Source of the DNA: Craterostigma plantagineum
Taxonomy: Eukaryota; Streptophyta; Magnoliopsida; Lamiales; Linderniaceae
Assembly (NCBI GenBank): GCA_027422505.1
Contig: JAPQWV010001411.1
Span: forward strand, 25,713 to 89,712
Reading direction: 5' to 3'
DNA length: 64,000 bases
How positions within the stretch are numbered: position 1 is the first letter of the stretch; every line of letters begins with the position of its first letter. Of the stretch, positions 1 to 11,425 are shown piece by piece. The notes beneath the pieces were generated by a model. It was not told the DNA's origin. It saw only the letters and a list, made by a program, of their open reading frames with translations, and did not search any database. The translations under genes were made by a program, and so were the position numbers.

Positions 1-75
1 TTTTGGAAACCCTGATGTTGATATGGGTTATGACTATGATAATGATGAGGTGGTACGGTTCATTACTGAGGGTAG

Positions 76-792
76 AATAGATGTCTGGGAGGGAAACTGT
101 GCGGGTCCTTAACCTCTTTGTATACCGTCCTATTCAAAATTGGGGTGTGTAGTTGGGTACCAACTATGAATGAGATGAGAGTGACCGAGAGTATGGCACA
201 CGTATTGTTCGCACCAGGCCGCAATCTGCCTTTGAACTGGGGAGAACTCATCCCCGACCACATGTCGAACCAAGCAGAGCGAGTAGGGAAGGGAATTTTC
301 CCTTACCCTTCTATTATTTATGGGGTTCTTCTACCAGGTGGATTTCAACCAACCAGACGTGATAAGGTAGTCTCCCAGAAGCTCACTTATGCCATTCAAC
401 CCAGCCATCTTGCCGGACCAGATAAGGTCATTGACCTTCCATGGCGAACTTCAGAACAACTCACACAGAATGTTGATCAAGATGTTGGATCAACATCTGC
501 AGCCGCAATGGAACAAACAATCAAATGCCTCGATGAGTACATCGCATCTTTGGTGGCTCAGCGAGATCAATTGAGGAGTATACTTTCTTCCCAAAAAGGG
601 GGAGAGGCAGAAGGTGGTGCTGGTGCGGGAATTGGAGCTGAAGCGGGACCAAGTGGACATGGCAGGACCAAAGATCTAGGGGGAGCTGAGCAAGAAGGAG
701 ATGGACAAGGAGCTAAGGAAGCTGGAGCTGAGCAGGAAGCAGGAGAGGAGCAGGCTGAGGACTCGATCGAGAGTCTGAATATCTTTGTTTAA
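76..792 (+). pseudogene. C-terminal part of an accessory (env-like/plant transposon protein) ORF of a SIRE-type copia element
   Basis: The open frame has no convincing start; it is open from about position 76 and ends with TAA at 790-792. The N-terminal half has a globular segment with NWGELIPDHM and GIFPYPSIIYGVLL, which resembles the plant-specific 'putative plant transposon protein' domain carried as an extra ORF by several plant retroelements. A glutamine/leucine-rich stretch follows, predicted to form a coiled coil (about residues 140-170), then a low-complexity Gly/Ala/Glu tail. The upstream part lies outside the window, possibly after a frameshift. It sits about 290 bp before a polypurine tract and LTR, the position of the env-like ORF in SIRE/Maximus elements. 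The function of such proteins is unknown. The family assignment is by eye and moderate; the coding nature is fairly likely. Confidence 0.45.
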
Positions 793-1084
793 TAGGTTTG
801 AGCATGCGGTGTTTAAGTGCTTTTAGTTTGCCTTTGTGCTTTGCATGCTTGCCTGCCTTTACTTGCATTTGGAGTTTGCCTGCATGTGTTTTATTTTGCC
901 TATGGACCAATTTTATTTTGCCTGCGTGTACTATTTAGTACTTTGAATAGTGTTACTATTCCATTTGTGTTTGCTCTAACAACTTTTTAATGTTGTGTGG
1001 TTGAGTAGATTTGGCCTTCAGGGGGAGTTTCATTACGACTAACTTTGGCTTTGGTTTTGGGGAGAAAGATAAAAATGGGGAGAT

Positions 1085-1705
1085 TGTTAATGTTGAGACA
1101 TCAACATTGGCAATGTTGGGATAACATTCTAGCCAACATTTGGTGGCCGAGAATGTCTTCTTTCTCAGTTTTATCTTTCATACCCAAACCCCGTATAATT
1201 CGTTCTTGGCTATTTTTAATGTTCTGCAGGACTTCGATAAAGATTGGAATGAGTCAATAACGTGGGAAATGCGTGTGGATAAGAAGGAGCAAGCTTAGGA
1301 GTGGAACATACTAATATAGGAAGAGTGGAGCTCAAGTCAAGACCAAGTCGATTGAGCTGATCCAAACTAACTCCCAACGGTCACAATCATCTTAGTGGAC
1401 GTTGTGGAAGTTAGTGGACGTTGCCATGTCGTTGGTGAAGTCTTGCCCAAGTCGAAGACATATATAAAGGGGACTGCACTTTGACGGGAGAGAATACGAA
1501 GAATAACGAGCGAAGTTTGAGCGAGTTACCTATCACGAGAGTTGTCCTTTTTGCCTTGTGTTTCTTTTGCAAAAGTCATAGGACTTTGTAGGTTTGCAGA
1601 ATCGTGTGATTCGTAGTTTTGTCTAGGCTTGTTTTTGTACTATCTTCGGATAGTTGTTTTGTGATCCATCTTAGTAGTGGAATTTCGACTTGAGGTACCG
1701 CAACA
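1085..1705 (+). repeat. 3' LTR of the SIRE/Maximus-like copia element
   Basis: The LTR begins TGTTAATG directly after a purine-rich tract (AAAATGGGGAGAT, 1072-1084), the hallmark of a 3' LTR start. It appears to end at ACCGCAACA (1705), giving TGTT...AACA termini and about 620 bp. A TATA box lies at 1461-1470, followed by a plausible R/U5 region. The right boundary is inferred, because copia A LTR sequence follows almost at once. The partner 5' LTR and the target-site duplication are outside the window. Confidence 0.5.
1461..1470 (+). promoter_or_regulatory. TATA box inside the SIRE-like LTR
   Basis: TATATAAAGG lies about 375 bp into the LTR and is followed by GC-richer sequence, as expected for an LTR promoter at the U3/R border. 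No transcript evidence is available here. Confidence 0.45.
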
Positions 1706-1712
1706 AGTTTTC

Positions 1713-2741
1713 TGATCCATCTTAATGTCTTGTTGAAACCGTTCTCCATTTCATATAGAGATTAATCTCTTTTTCAAGGAAAACGTTATGCATGAGGTAT
1801 ATTATACCTACATTATTCACTCATATCAATATGGAATTAATCATATGTTAACTCATTTGTTTAAATTCTCAATTAAAACATACATTGCTAGGCTAAAAAC
1901 GTTTCTTTCTTGGTCCAATACATGCGATAAGAAACTTACTTTCTTTCTTTCTCATGTTGGGCTTGATTTATTTCAATTAGCCCAATTAAGCCTCAATAAG
2001 TAGCGCGATTACCCAGTATTGACTGAAATAGCGAGTAAACCTTTTCAATTGCAAGTGCGTACACATAAAATTCTTTCGACGACTAATTTCCCAATTAGAC
2101 CACCGGCATGGAGTTATAAGTCGAAAACCCAATTGATCTAATAAATATGATTCCATTTCAAGTTTAAGTGATTCATTTATGAATATCAATTCATTTATGA
2201 ATCTGAATTCACTTATTAATATAAGTGTCGAATTCTATGTTGGCTATAGATAAATCACCATATGACTACTATCGTGCCTCAAGTCAGAGGATTAGTCATG
2301 TACTGTCGCAACACGAAAATTCTCATACGATAAATGTTTCCAATTAAGAATTTTTCGTCGGGTCGTGTTCAATGAACTTGTTCCCTAACAAGTACCTGCA
2401 TATATGCATTTGCGTCAACACACTAATGCTAATGGAACATAACATCCTCGTCTAACAACCATGCAACATATGCACAAGTCTTTCCGGGTTTTTCAATGTC
2501 TTGTCTTGAAATACCCATCGATGTGGAACTTATTTAAGATCACAACCTAAGACATATTCCATGATCACCATCAAATGCGTAATCATGTCCTTCAGCTTAT
2601 AATGATCTAAGGATTTTATCATAATGTGTCAGCATAAGATAAAATAATGTCTTTTGTTTGATATAATTTCCAATAAATTAATTATCTTTACATGTAGAAA
2701 AATATCCAATAAATTTGGACACTAGGCATTCTACTCTAACA
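1713..2741 (-). repeat. Copia A 3' LTR, truncated
   Basis: It is collinear with 8405-9869 but shorter: about 300 bp of the right LTR (roughly 8710-9035) and several smaller blocks are missing here. On the minus strand it starts TGTTAGAGTAG at 2741, immediately after the polypurine tract. The outer part (matching 6602-8404 without the LINE) is absent. Confidence 0.7.
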
Positions 2742-2754
2742 ATCTCCCACTTGC
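2742..2754 (-). other. Copia A polypurine tract
   Basis: On the minus strand it reads GCAAGTGGGAGAT immediately before the LTR start TGTTAG, the usual plus-strand priming site of plant copia elements. Confidence 0.7.
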
Positions 2755-2858
2755 CGTAGTTCCAATTGCTCTTGTGACAAGGGACTAGTCAGGGGTCTGC
2801 TACGTTTTCTGCTGAAGCGACTCGATCTACTACGACGTGGCCTCTACCAATGATCTCT

Positions 2859-3140
2859 CTAATGAGGTGGTATTGTCTCATAATGTGTTGGATCCTTGAT
2901 GAGATCTTGGCTCTTTGCTTGCGCTATAGCTCCATTGTTGTCACAACATACCATTATTAGATCTACAACTGACGGAACTACACCCACTCTTGGATAAAAA
3001 TTCTGCATCCAAACAGCATCTTTTGCTGCATCTGATGCTGCAACGTATTCAGCCTCGGTTGTAGGGTCAGCTGTCGTCTCTTGTTTGAAACTTTTCCAAC
3101 TAATTGCAGCTCCATTCGAGGTAAATAAGTATCCAGACAC
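2859..3140 (-). pseudogene. Copia A RNase H C-terminal fragment
   Basis: The 93-residue frame contains SGYLFTSNGAAISWKS, then TTEAEYVAASDAAKDAVW and the C-terminal VCCDNNGAIAQAK block. These are signature segments of the Ty1/copia RNase H domain, including the Asp of the CDN motif. The expected neighbours further upstream (reverse transcriptase fingers and palm, the YVDD motif) are absent: the next recognisable coding upstream on the minus strand (3173-3418) is the integrase/RT linker. A deletion of roughly 1-2 kb near 3140-3180 therefore removed most of the RT. The fragment would not be functional. Confidence 0.8.
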
Positions 3141-3172
3141 TGATTTTGAGTCGTCTTTATCGGATTGAAAAA

Positions 3173-5424
3173 CTAGAGTCCGTAAACCCTTCTAGTTTCA
3201 GTTCTCCATTGCCATATATCAAAAAGATATCGACTTCCTAAGGGTTGTGCCTCATATGGTTCAGGCTCAACTTGTGTATTATTTGTGACAACTTGTATGA
3301 TACTTTTTGGTTCCTTTTCTTCTCTAAGTTCTACAGCTTCGCCCCACTTTCGGAAAGGAACTCCTCCTCTAAGAAAGTCGCCTTCCTTGAAACAAACACT
3401 TTTATTCTGAGGGACCATAGAAATAGTATCCTATAGACACTCTTGGATATCCCACAAATTTACATAAAATGGATGTCATGTCCAATTTATCTCCCACTTG
3501 CTGCTTCACTTATGCAGCACAATCCCATACTCTGAGATACTTGTAAGAGGGTGTCTTGCCACACCACATCGCATATGGAGCACTTGGACAACTTTGCTTG
3601 GCTCTGTTCAGTAGATGTGCCGCCGTTTCTAAGGCATAGCCCCAGAATGAAGGGGTAAAATAGAGAAACTCATCATTGATTGAAGCATGTCTAACAAGTT
3701 CAATTCGCGTTCAGAAACTCCATTAAGTTGTGGAGTGCCAGGAGGAGTCCACTGTGAGTGAATCCCATTCTCTTTTAGATAATCAAGAAACTCAGCGGCC
3801 AAGTATTCGCCTCCTAGATCAGATCGAAGAGTCTTTATGCTACGACCATGTTGCTTCTCTACTTCATATCTAAATTCTTTGAACTTTTCAAAAGCCTCAG
3901 ATTTATACCTCATAAGGTATACATAACCGTATCTAGAAATCGTCGGTAAATGTTATGAAGTAGTGATAGTTCCTCTTGTACTAACACTTAGTGGCCCACA
4001 AACATTTGTAAGAATCAGATCCAACAGACCTTTGGCTCACTCCACTTGTCCACAAATGGTGACTTGGTCATTTTCCCTTAAGACACGACTCACATGTAGG
4101 CAACTTATTATCTCCCTAAGGTTTCCTGCCCTAACTTGAATCCTCTTTTCAGATATATGACCCAATCCAGCATGCCAAAGTGTAAGTGAAGTATGATCAT
4201 CTAACTTTCTTTTATTTTGTTGAATTACAAGAACTGGGCTTTACGGTGTAATAGCGTATAAACAATTTGTCAAACAAGCTGAATATATAAAAGTATTATT
4301 TTTTAAAATGGAACAACTTCCACTCTCAATAAAAACCTCTCTATTCGAAACTGGAATAGAGATAATATTTCTACTAATGCCTGGAATATAAAGACAATAT
4401 TAGAAGATAAACCTACACCATTATTAAAAGCTAAAGAAACAGTTCCAATAGCTAGTGCAGCATTTCTCTATTGCCATCCTAAGGACTGTTTCCTTACTGC
4501 CAGCTTCCTGCTTGTTGCCATCATCTGTATATCATTACAGATACATGAGCCACAATCGGTATCTAATACCCAGAAGCATCACTAATTGATAAGTTAACTT
4601 CAACGTAATACATACCCGAACGCTTTAGGCTAGCAAGGTATTCCTGCAGTTCCTTTTCTAGTGCCCCATTTTGCCACAATGAAAAAACTTATGATTGGCT
4701 TAAGGATTAACCTTTTCTTTTCCTTTGCCCTTTGCCTCATTGCCTTTCGCCATCTTGTTGGGCTCGGCGGGAACCTTTCCCTTCCACTTTATTTTCTTAG
4801 ACACCGCTCCCTTAGAAGTGGATCCAACGAGAAGCACCGGCTTGTCCTTATTTATAGTGGACTCAGCCGTCTTTAACATGTTCACCAACTCGGGGAGAGT
4901 AGTCTCCATGGAGTGCATGTTAAAGTTGACAACGAAGCTATCAAATGATGGAGGTAGAGATTGCAACACAAGATCCACAAAGAGCTCATTATCCGTAATG
5001 ACTTCAAGAGAATTAATATTTTCAATGACGTCTATCATCTTAAGCCCATGCACTTGGATTGAAGAGCCCTCAGTCATACGCATCTTTTGATATCTGATAT
5101 CTCATTGCCTAGTTCTCTCACCGTGCAACTCTTGTAGATGAACAAGAATATCTCTATCATTATCGAGTGGCTTATGCTGACTCTACAGCTCATTTGACAT
5201 AGATGCTAACATGTAGCACCGAGCATGTAGCTTATCATCAACATGAATAAGATATTGCTCACAGTCCTCAGACGTCTCATCTCAGGTACAGAGGAGGGGC
5301 TGTCAAGCACACAGTCCTTCTTTTCAGACTGAAGGACAATCTTAAGGTTTATCAACCAGTCAAGAAAATTTGGGTCAGTCAACTTGTTTTGCTCAAGAAT
5401 ACTTGTAATTGGATCTTTAGCCAC
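3173..5424 (-). pseudogene. Copia A gag-protease-integrase polyprotein, broken
   Basis: The gag start lies at 5424 (MAKDPITSILEQNKLT), with the LTDPNFLDWLINLKIVLQ block typical of plant copia gag. Gag continues at 5083-4700 in another frame (LPPSFDSFVVNFNM, then a Lys-rich tail) and a CCHC-like zinc knuckle near 4660-4690. The protease motif WVLDTDCGS is near 4545-4570; the usual DTGCG is altered. The pre-integrase segment LWHAGLGHISEKRI is near 4140-4180. The integrase core at 3913-3629 carries RSDLGGEYL and WTPPGTPQLNGVSER. The 3418-3173 block is the linker between integrase and RT (AVELREEKEP...). Several frameshifts and stops separate the blocks, so this is a decayed copy. Confidence 0.8.
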
Positions 5425-6586
5425 TGTAGTATAAAAATCTACAAAAATAAGGAGAAATAAACTATGGAAAATTATCTATTTAATATAAGGTCTTCTATAT
5501 TAAATTTCCTCCTACAATTTTATTTAGACCCCAAAATATATTTTGATAATCACATTTCATAGTGGGCTTGAAGTCCAATTAAAATAATTCACACCTCAAT
5601 TTTATGAGCCCATGAAAAATTTATATTGGTAGTCAACACTTTGACAATTGTATCAACATACAACAACCTTCAAGATTATTTTGCCTCACTTTTCCTATAT
5701 GCCCAAGTTTTAGGAGCCCATATAGTACTACGTGTCAAATCAAGCCCATCAAACCTTCGCGCAAATGGAACATCGAGGTGTCGCACGACTCGTGGCCAAC
5801 ACAAAGACGAAACCACTTCACGAACATCTATATGTTTGGTAGAGATCACAGGTTTTCGCACAAAGGCCACTCCACGACTCATGGCCAGCGACCAAGCACG
5901 ATAGCATCGCCATGTAATCTGATGGAAGGCATGGAATAATAGGTCTCCGCCTATTTTAACCATTTCAATTTGATATGGAACTAATCGGATTAGGTTCCTT
6001 AAAAGTTCCAAAACTTATGGTTTTCAAGACCTCATCAACTTAGAATAAAACATCGTAAGAAGCACAATCAATAACGTTCAAATAAGCCTAACATGCATCC
6101 TATGCAAATAAACATGGGAAAAATAAAACATGCTAAAACATCATCGCATGAATCTAAAACACGTAAAGTTCCAATATTGCATATTGATAAAATTTTGAAT
6201 GAAAACATTTTTCATTGAAAACAAATTTGCATATATTTACGTCCAAGCAATCAACATCATCAACAACCTTTAGCCTTCCAAAGAAGTTTACACGCATGAA
6301 TATTTAAACATGGATCTACCATATAAAATCATGTTAAAAGCTTAAAACTAGAATATAACAGCCAAGTTGCTTCTCAAGCAATAAGCTTTCGTTATACCTA
6401 AAATGATTTGCAACCACTTACATGAAAATGCAAATAATCATGCGTCATTCATCCTATCAACAGGAAATTTATTTCCTAAGCTCACAGAAAACCTTTTTCT
6501 TATGAACACATGGACAGAGGCAATGAGATTTGTTTATCGTATCAACAACCAAAGCAAAATCTAATTTTTAAAGATGCTAAAAGCGG
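5425..6586 (-). other. Copia A untranslated leader
   Basis: This 1.16-kb stretch lies between gag and the primer binding site. It is AT-rich and I see no credible protein in it; the short open frames here lack any recognisable domain. Long leaders are common in plant copia elements. Confidence 0.5.
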
Positions 6587-6600
6587 TGGCTCTGATAGCA
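6587..6600 (-). other. Copia A primer binding site
   Basis: On the minus strand TGCTATCAGAGCCACC is one mismatch from the TGGTATCAGAGCC consensus complementary to the 3' end of initiator methionine tRNA. It directly follows the 5' LTR end at 6602. This fixes the orientation of the element. Confidence 0.75.
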
Positions 6601-6728
6601 CTGTTGGGTTCGCTAGTTCGCACGAGGCGATCAAACAGAAACATCGAAACCGAAATTATGCATTTATCGTATAAATGCTCGCCCCGTCGGTTCTTTTAGC
6701 GATTGTTGGGATCTTTTAAAATCAATGC

Positions 6729-6744
6729 ATGTTGTACATATTTT
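6729..6744 (+). repeat. LINE target-site duplication, left copy
   Basis: ATGTTGTACATATTTT is repeated exactly at 8035-8050. The last Ts merge with the LINE poly(A), so one to four bases of the boundary are ambiguous. Confidence 0.85.
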
Positions 6745-8034
6745 TTTTGGGTAAGTTATCATTACCACGAGATCAAAATTGTTCAACACAGTATACTTGC
6801 AAACATGCACCTAAAGCTATCTACTCATACTAAAGAAATAACTGTTGCATAAAAATCTGTTCCGTCGGCCTTGAAGTTAGTATCTTCAAACTTGTGATCT
6901 GCTCAATTGCTACTCGCTTGACTATCCTCACCACTTCCTCCTCTGCTCTTGGTTCCTCCCCATGTAATCTTCTCTTTCTTTCAGTCCACATCACATATAA
7001 CAGTGTGGTAATTACCATTATTTTCACCTTGCATACCTTGCTCCTGCGCTTCCCCAGTTCTTCATTAATCTCTTCACGCACTCCAATTCATCTGCAATTC
7101 TTGTGTTGATCCATCCTGCAACTAACGTTACTAAATTCACATAGCATGAAGAGATGACATATGGTTTCCTCTTCAGTCCCACAGAGGAGACACTTCGTGT
7201 CTGGAATCTGCAAGCCCTATTGCAGTAGGCGATCTCTGGTTAAATTTTCCATGAAATATTAGCCAAGCACCACAGCATGCTTAGGTACAGACCATCTATT
7301 ACATATTGCATCAGCGAGTTCAAATTTCACCTCTCTAGTTCGACCCAGTTGTAAGCAGAGTTGTGTATCTTCCATGCTCAGTAGCCGGCCATCTCCCCTG
7401 TTCGGATCCCTATCTGAATATCTCCTTGAGTTTGATCAGTTTCCACCATGTCCAGCTGCAGTCCTGAGGTGCAATGTGGACCAGAAGTCCCCATCCCGCA
7501 AATAAACACCATCCAGCTATCTGATCCATAAGCAGTCTTTTTCCCAGCAATGTCCCGCATTAGCCTTCCTATGCAAGCATAGTTCCAGTTCCCACAGTTT
7601 CTAATGTTGAGACACCCACAACTTTTCCTTCTGCAGACCAGATCCCATGCAACTAAAGCTAGCATATGACCCCTCTCATTTCTTCCCCACAAAAATTCTC
7701 TACATTTTGGTCCACAAGCTTCACCACACTTCTAGGTAATATAAACATTGAGCCCCAGTAACTATGCATAGACATCAATACAGAGTTGATGAGGCAACAT
7801 CTCCCCGCGTAGGAGAGATTCCTAGTGGTCCAACAGTTTATCCTCTTCACAATCCTATCCACCAGATCCTGGCAGTCATTTCTGCTCCATTTTGTAGGTG
7901 ATACAGGCACCCCTAAGTATCTCATGGGAATTTGCCTTCAGTAAATCCTGTGAGTGCAATCAGTTTCTTCCTAACACCAGCAGACACTCCAGCAGCATAG
8001 ATGTGTGACTTAGTGTTTGCCTCCAGCAGCATAG
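6745..8034 (-). mobile_element. 5'-truncated LINE (L1-type) insertion
   Basis: On the minus strand, 7925-7659 encodes the end of a LINE reverse transcriptase (YLGVPVSPTKW..., then INCWTTRNLSYAGR, typical of plant L1 elements). The block 7692-7378 continues it in another frame (WGRNERGHMLALVAWDLVC). Around 7240-7100 is a zf-RVT domain with spaced Cys/His (KCLLCGTEEETICHLFMLC). The C-terminal tail is at 7081-6830. The 3' end is a poly(A), seen as T8 at 6741-6748. Identical 16-bp flanks (6729-6744 and 8035-8050) are the target-site duplication. The element lacks its 5' portion (ORF1, endonuclease and most of the RT), the usual result of incomplete target-primed reverse transcription. Confidence 0.85.
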
Positions 8035-8050
8035 ATGTTGTACATATTTT
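8035..8050 (+). repeat. LINE target-site duplication, right copy
   Basis: Exact copy of 6729-6744. Just left of it, CCAGCAGCATAGATGT occurs twice (about 7990 and 8023), a small duplication at the LINE 5' junction. Confidence 0.85.
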
Positions 8051-9869
8051 GCTTTGTTAGGGTTTATAATATATCTACTCCTTAGCTTCTTTTAGTGACC
8101 ACGGAGAGGGAATCAATTCCTGGTTAGTGGCAAACACCGTATTCGTAAGTTGTCGTAGACGATGTCGTTCGTACACTTGCCGCATGGATTCAAATGCCTC
8201 CCCTTTAATTGAGTCCACCTTTTGGACTACGATGCCAGATTGATTTCTTCGCTAGTAGAAAACACCCGAGCCTTTGAATTGGAAGTAACAAGAACTTTTC
8301 TTTCTTGAGCGCACACATCAAATGAGTGGTACATGCACTAACATATGAAAGTTTTTACTCTCGTTGGAATAATTGACTATCATCTCACCATATGGTTTTT
8401 TATACATAGTGCATCTTAATGTCTTGTTAAAACGTTCTGCATCATCCCACTTTCATAGAGAATTAATTTTCTTTATTCAAAGAAAACGTTATGCGTGAGG
8501 TATATCATACTTACGTTATTCACTCAAAGTAGTAGAAACGTTTCCTCTCTTTCATATCAATATGGAATTAATCTCCATTAAGTCCATATGTTAACATATT
8601 TGTTTAAATTCACAACTAAAACATATAATTGCAAGGCTAAAAACGTTTCTTTCTTGGTCCAAGACATGCGATAATGAAGCTTATTTTCTCTCATGTTGGG
8701 CTTGATTTATTTAAATTCACCCACTTAGATCTCACTTTATTTTAAAGTCCAACTTTCAAAACAACCACTTATATAAAGCCCAAATAATCAATCATACTGA
8801 CTATTTTCTTCCTTTAAATTTAATAATCAAATTTTTAATATTTTAATTCAGCAATTGAATTAAAGATTTGTCAATTAATCCAACGTTTGGAAATATTAAT
8901 TTCATATTTGCGTTCTCCAAAACTTCGTGTGACCCTTTTAGGCTCACGATCAATACTAGTAGTGACTTACAACTCCTTGTAATTAACTGAGAACTAACTA
9001 TTTAATCTCATGAATCCATACATCACGGTAACACCTAGCAAGTACGCGATTACCAAGTATTGAGTGAAATAGCGAGTAAACCTTTTCAATTGCAACTGCG
9101 TACACGTATAATCCTTTCGAGGACTAATTTACCGATTAGACCTTGGGCATAGAGTTATAAGTCGAAGCGCAAGTGATCCCATTTCAAGTTTAAATGATTC
9201 ATTTATGAATCTCAGTTCATTCTGCCTTGACCAAGGCCTTTGAATCATAAACTATGAAAAACATAAGAAATTCACTTATTAATAAAGTGTCGAATTCGAT
9301 GTTGGCTACAGACAAATCCCCACACATACTGATACAATACCCAAAGATCCCTTTCGTGATTATCCAGCAATCAAAGGATAAATCTAAGTAAAGCACAATG
9401 CGCATAAGACTACTATCGTGCCTCAAGTCAGAGCATAAGTCATGTACTATCTGAACACGAAAGTTAATTCGACAAATGTTTCCAATTAAGAATTTTTAGT
9501 TGGGTCATGTTCAATGAACTTGTTCCCTAACAAGCACCCGCATATATGCATCTGCGTCCACACGCTAATGCTAATGGAACGTAACATCATCGTCTAACAA
9601 GCATGCATCATATGCACAAGTCTTTCCGGGTTATTCAATGCTTGTCTCGAAATACCCATCGACGTGGAACTTATTTAAGATCATAGCCTAAGACATATTC
9701 CATGATCACCATCAAATGCATAATCATGTCCATAAGCTTATAATGATCTAAGGACTTCATCATAATGTATCACCATAAGGTAAATAATTCATTCCTTTGA
9801 TACCAATAAATTATCTTTACAAGTAGAAAATATCCAATCAAGTTGGAACACTGGGCATCTACTCCAACA

Positions 9870-10559
9870 AGGATGTGATCAATGGATGTTTGATCAACAA
9901 TGTATGTTGTCACTTACCTTTACTATCCACATAATGTGTACTCTCCATAGAGCAGATAGTGTTTGCACAATTACTCGTGTGTTACATTACAATGATCACT
10001 GGCAAAATGCATTGACAATCATGCAAATATATTAACTATATCATCTTTCACATGTATGCATCATCATCGAGGTTTCCAATCAATGTAAGCATCAAGCATG
10101 AGCAAATGTATTGACAATCTACAAACGAAGCATGACCAAAAGTAAACCAACCCCCTCATCCACCTAGATGTGGAAGATCTATCGTTTCTAGAAGTTTTAG
10201 AGTATGGACGTTGAATTCACACACTGAAATTCTAATCTGCTAGTGACTACATTAACCTCCTACATTATGTTACGTAGATCACACCAGCAATCAAGTTAAA
10301 GTGGCCATCAAATGCAGATAAACATATCATAATCTAGCGAGACAATGCAAAGCCAGATATAAATGATTCAGATCCTTATTTAGACAAGTTGTAGATCTAA
10401 TGGATTCAATATGAAACTACTTTGCCAACCACCTAATTCACCAGACACTAATATGATTTAGGATGGTTCAGAGCCATTCATCCTTACAAGTGCAGAGGGC
10501 AGCATACATAATTTATGAGTTAGTTCATTAATCGAGCAGATTGAGTTATAAATATATAA
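9870..10559. other. Unassigned AT-rich DNA
   Basis: There is no open frame of note, no terminal repeats and no similarity that I recognise. It is probably old repeat-derived sequence that hosted copia A. Confidence 0.4.
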
Positions 10560-11277
10560 AATGAATTCTACGAACTATCCTACGCTCAGTAGGCAAGTGC
10601 ACCTATCGATAACAGTATAGAAGCGGCAAATATTCGAGTATCGAACCCAAAAGAACTATTTATTATAGAAAACCATCTTTTAAATATCTGATTAGAAAAT
10701 ATTTGATTTGATAAAGAAAAACTAGAATAAAAAAGATTTGACAAAATAAAGATAACGGGATTGGGTGATTTTATGAAAGGAAGAGTATTTGATACTTCGA
10801 ATCTCCCTAGCTCGACCGAACCGACTGGACAACAAGTTTAAACTATTATGACCCTGAGAATTACTGCATCATGCTTACGACTTCATATAACTGACGAAAC
10901 TGCGCCTTATCTACAAAGTTCGTAAACAACTAATCTACGTATTAAATAGTCGGGCAAGCTTCCCTAACCACTTAATCGCATACCGTCTCACTATTAGATT
11001 TCGACGGGGCAGTTCAACCTATCTCTAGCGATGAATTTATTGCGCTCGTTTACGAGTGGTCTAATCGTCGCGCCTCTCTCGAGCATAGCTTACGATCTCC
11101 CGATAATTGTCTTGATCACGTAAACATAATTAACACAATAATATCATTCATAACCGAGTCATAATAATAGCAAAACACCAATACTTTAAAACATAGGTTC
11201 GAACTCGATAGGGTTCATCTAATCTCAAATACGAGGGTTTAGCTACTCATAAATAATACAACGAATGACGGAAATAA
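10560..11277 (-). repeat. Diverged Athila-like LTR fragment, minus orientation
   Basis: The block near 11210-11275 (TAATCTCAAATACGAGGG, then TTAGCTACTCATAA) parallels 22010-22060 in the minus-oriented Athila solo LTR (TAATCCCAAATACATAAGGG, then TTAGCTACTCATAA). The start (10575-10640) resembles the inner end of that LTR in the same orientation. It is much more diverged than the other Athila copies and is cut on the right by the CACTA element. Confidence 0.4.
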
Positions 11278-11278
11278 C

Positions 11279-11425
11279 AAGTAGAAAAACCCGTCGCTCA
11301 TTATTTTTACTTCAAAAAAATTGTTTTTAACATTGGGCGACGGTTCTTCAGTAGAAACCATCGCGCATGTGTCTGTAAGAATGGGCGACGGTTACGTGCA
11401 AAGAACCGTCGCCCAAGGGTTATAA
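11279..11425 (+). promoter_or_regulatory. CACTA 5' subterminal repeats and TATA box
   Basis: GGGCGACGGTT occurs at about 11335 and 11383 and inverted as AACCGTCGCCC at about 11406, all within 130 bp of the terminus. These are candidate binding sites for the element's subterminal-binding protein. TTATAAAA at about 11420 could be the transposase promoter. Confidence 0.6.

Larger units (their letters stand above)
1706..9869 (-). mobile_element. Copia A: defective Ty1/copia retrotransposon, minus strand
   Basis: Read on the minus strand, the order is 5' LTR (9869-6602), initiator-Met-type primer binding site, leader, gag, protease, integrase, RNase H end, polypurine tract, 3' LTR (2741 down to about 1706). 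The two LTRs share long blocks: the segments starting CTTAATGTCTTG at 1721 and 8414 run in parallel to ends CTACTCTAACA (2741) and CTACTCCAACA (9869). The 3' LTR is truncated at its outer end where the SIRE-like LTR abuts. Most of the reverse transcriptase is missing and gag/pol carry stops and frameshifts, so the copy is dead. A LINE has inserted in the 5' LTR. Confidence 0.8.
6602..9869 (-). repeat. Copia A 5' LTR, split by a LINE
   Basis: On the plus strand it runs from TGTTGGGTTCGC next to the primer binding site to CTCCAACA at 9869, giving TGTTGG...CCAACA inverted termini. Removing the LINE (6745-8034) and one copy of its 16-bp duplication leaves an LTR of about 1.96 kb. The part 8405-9869 matches the left LTR. 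Confidence 0.7.
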
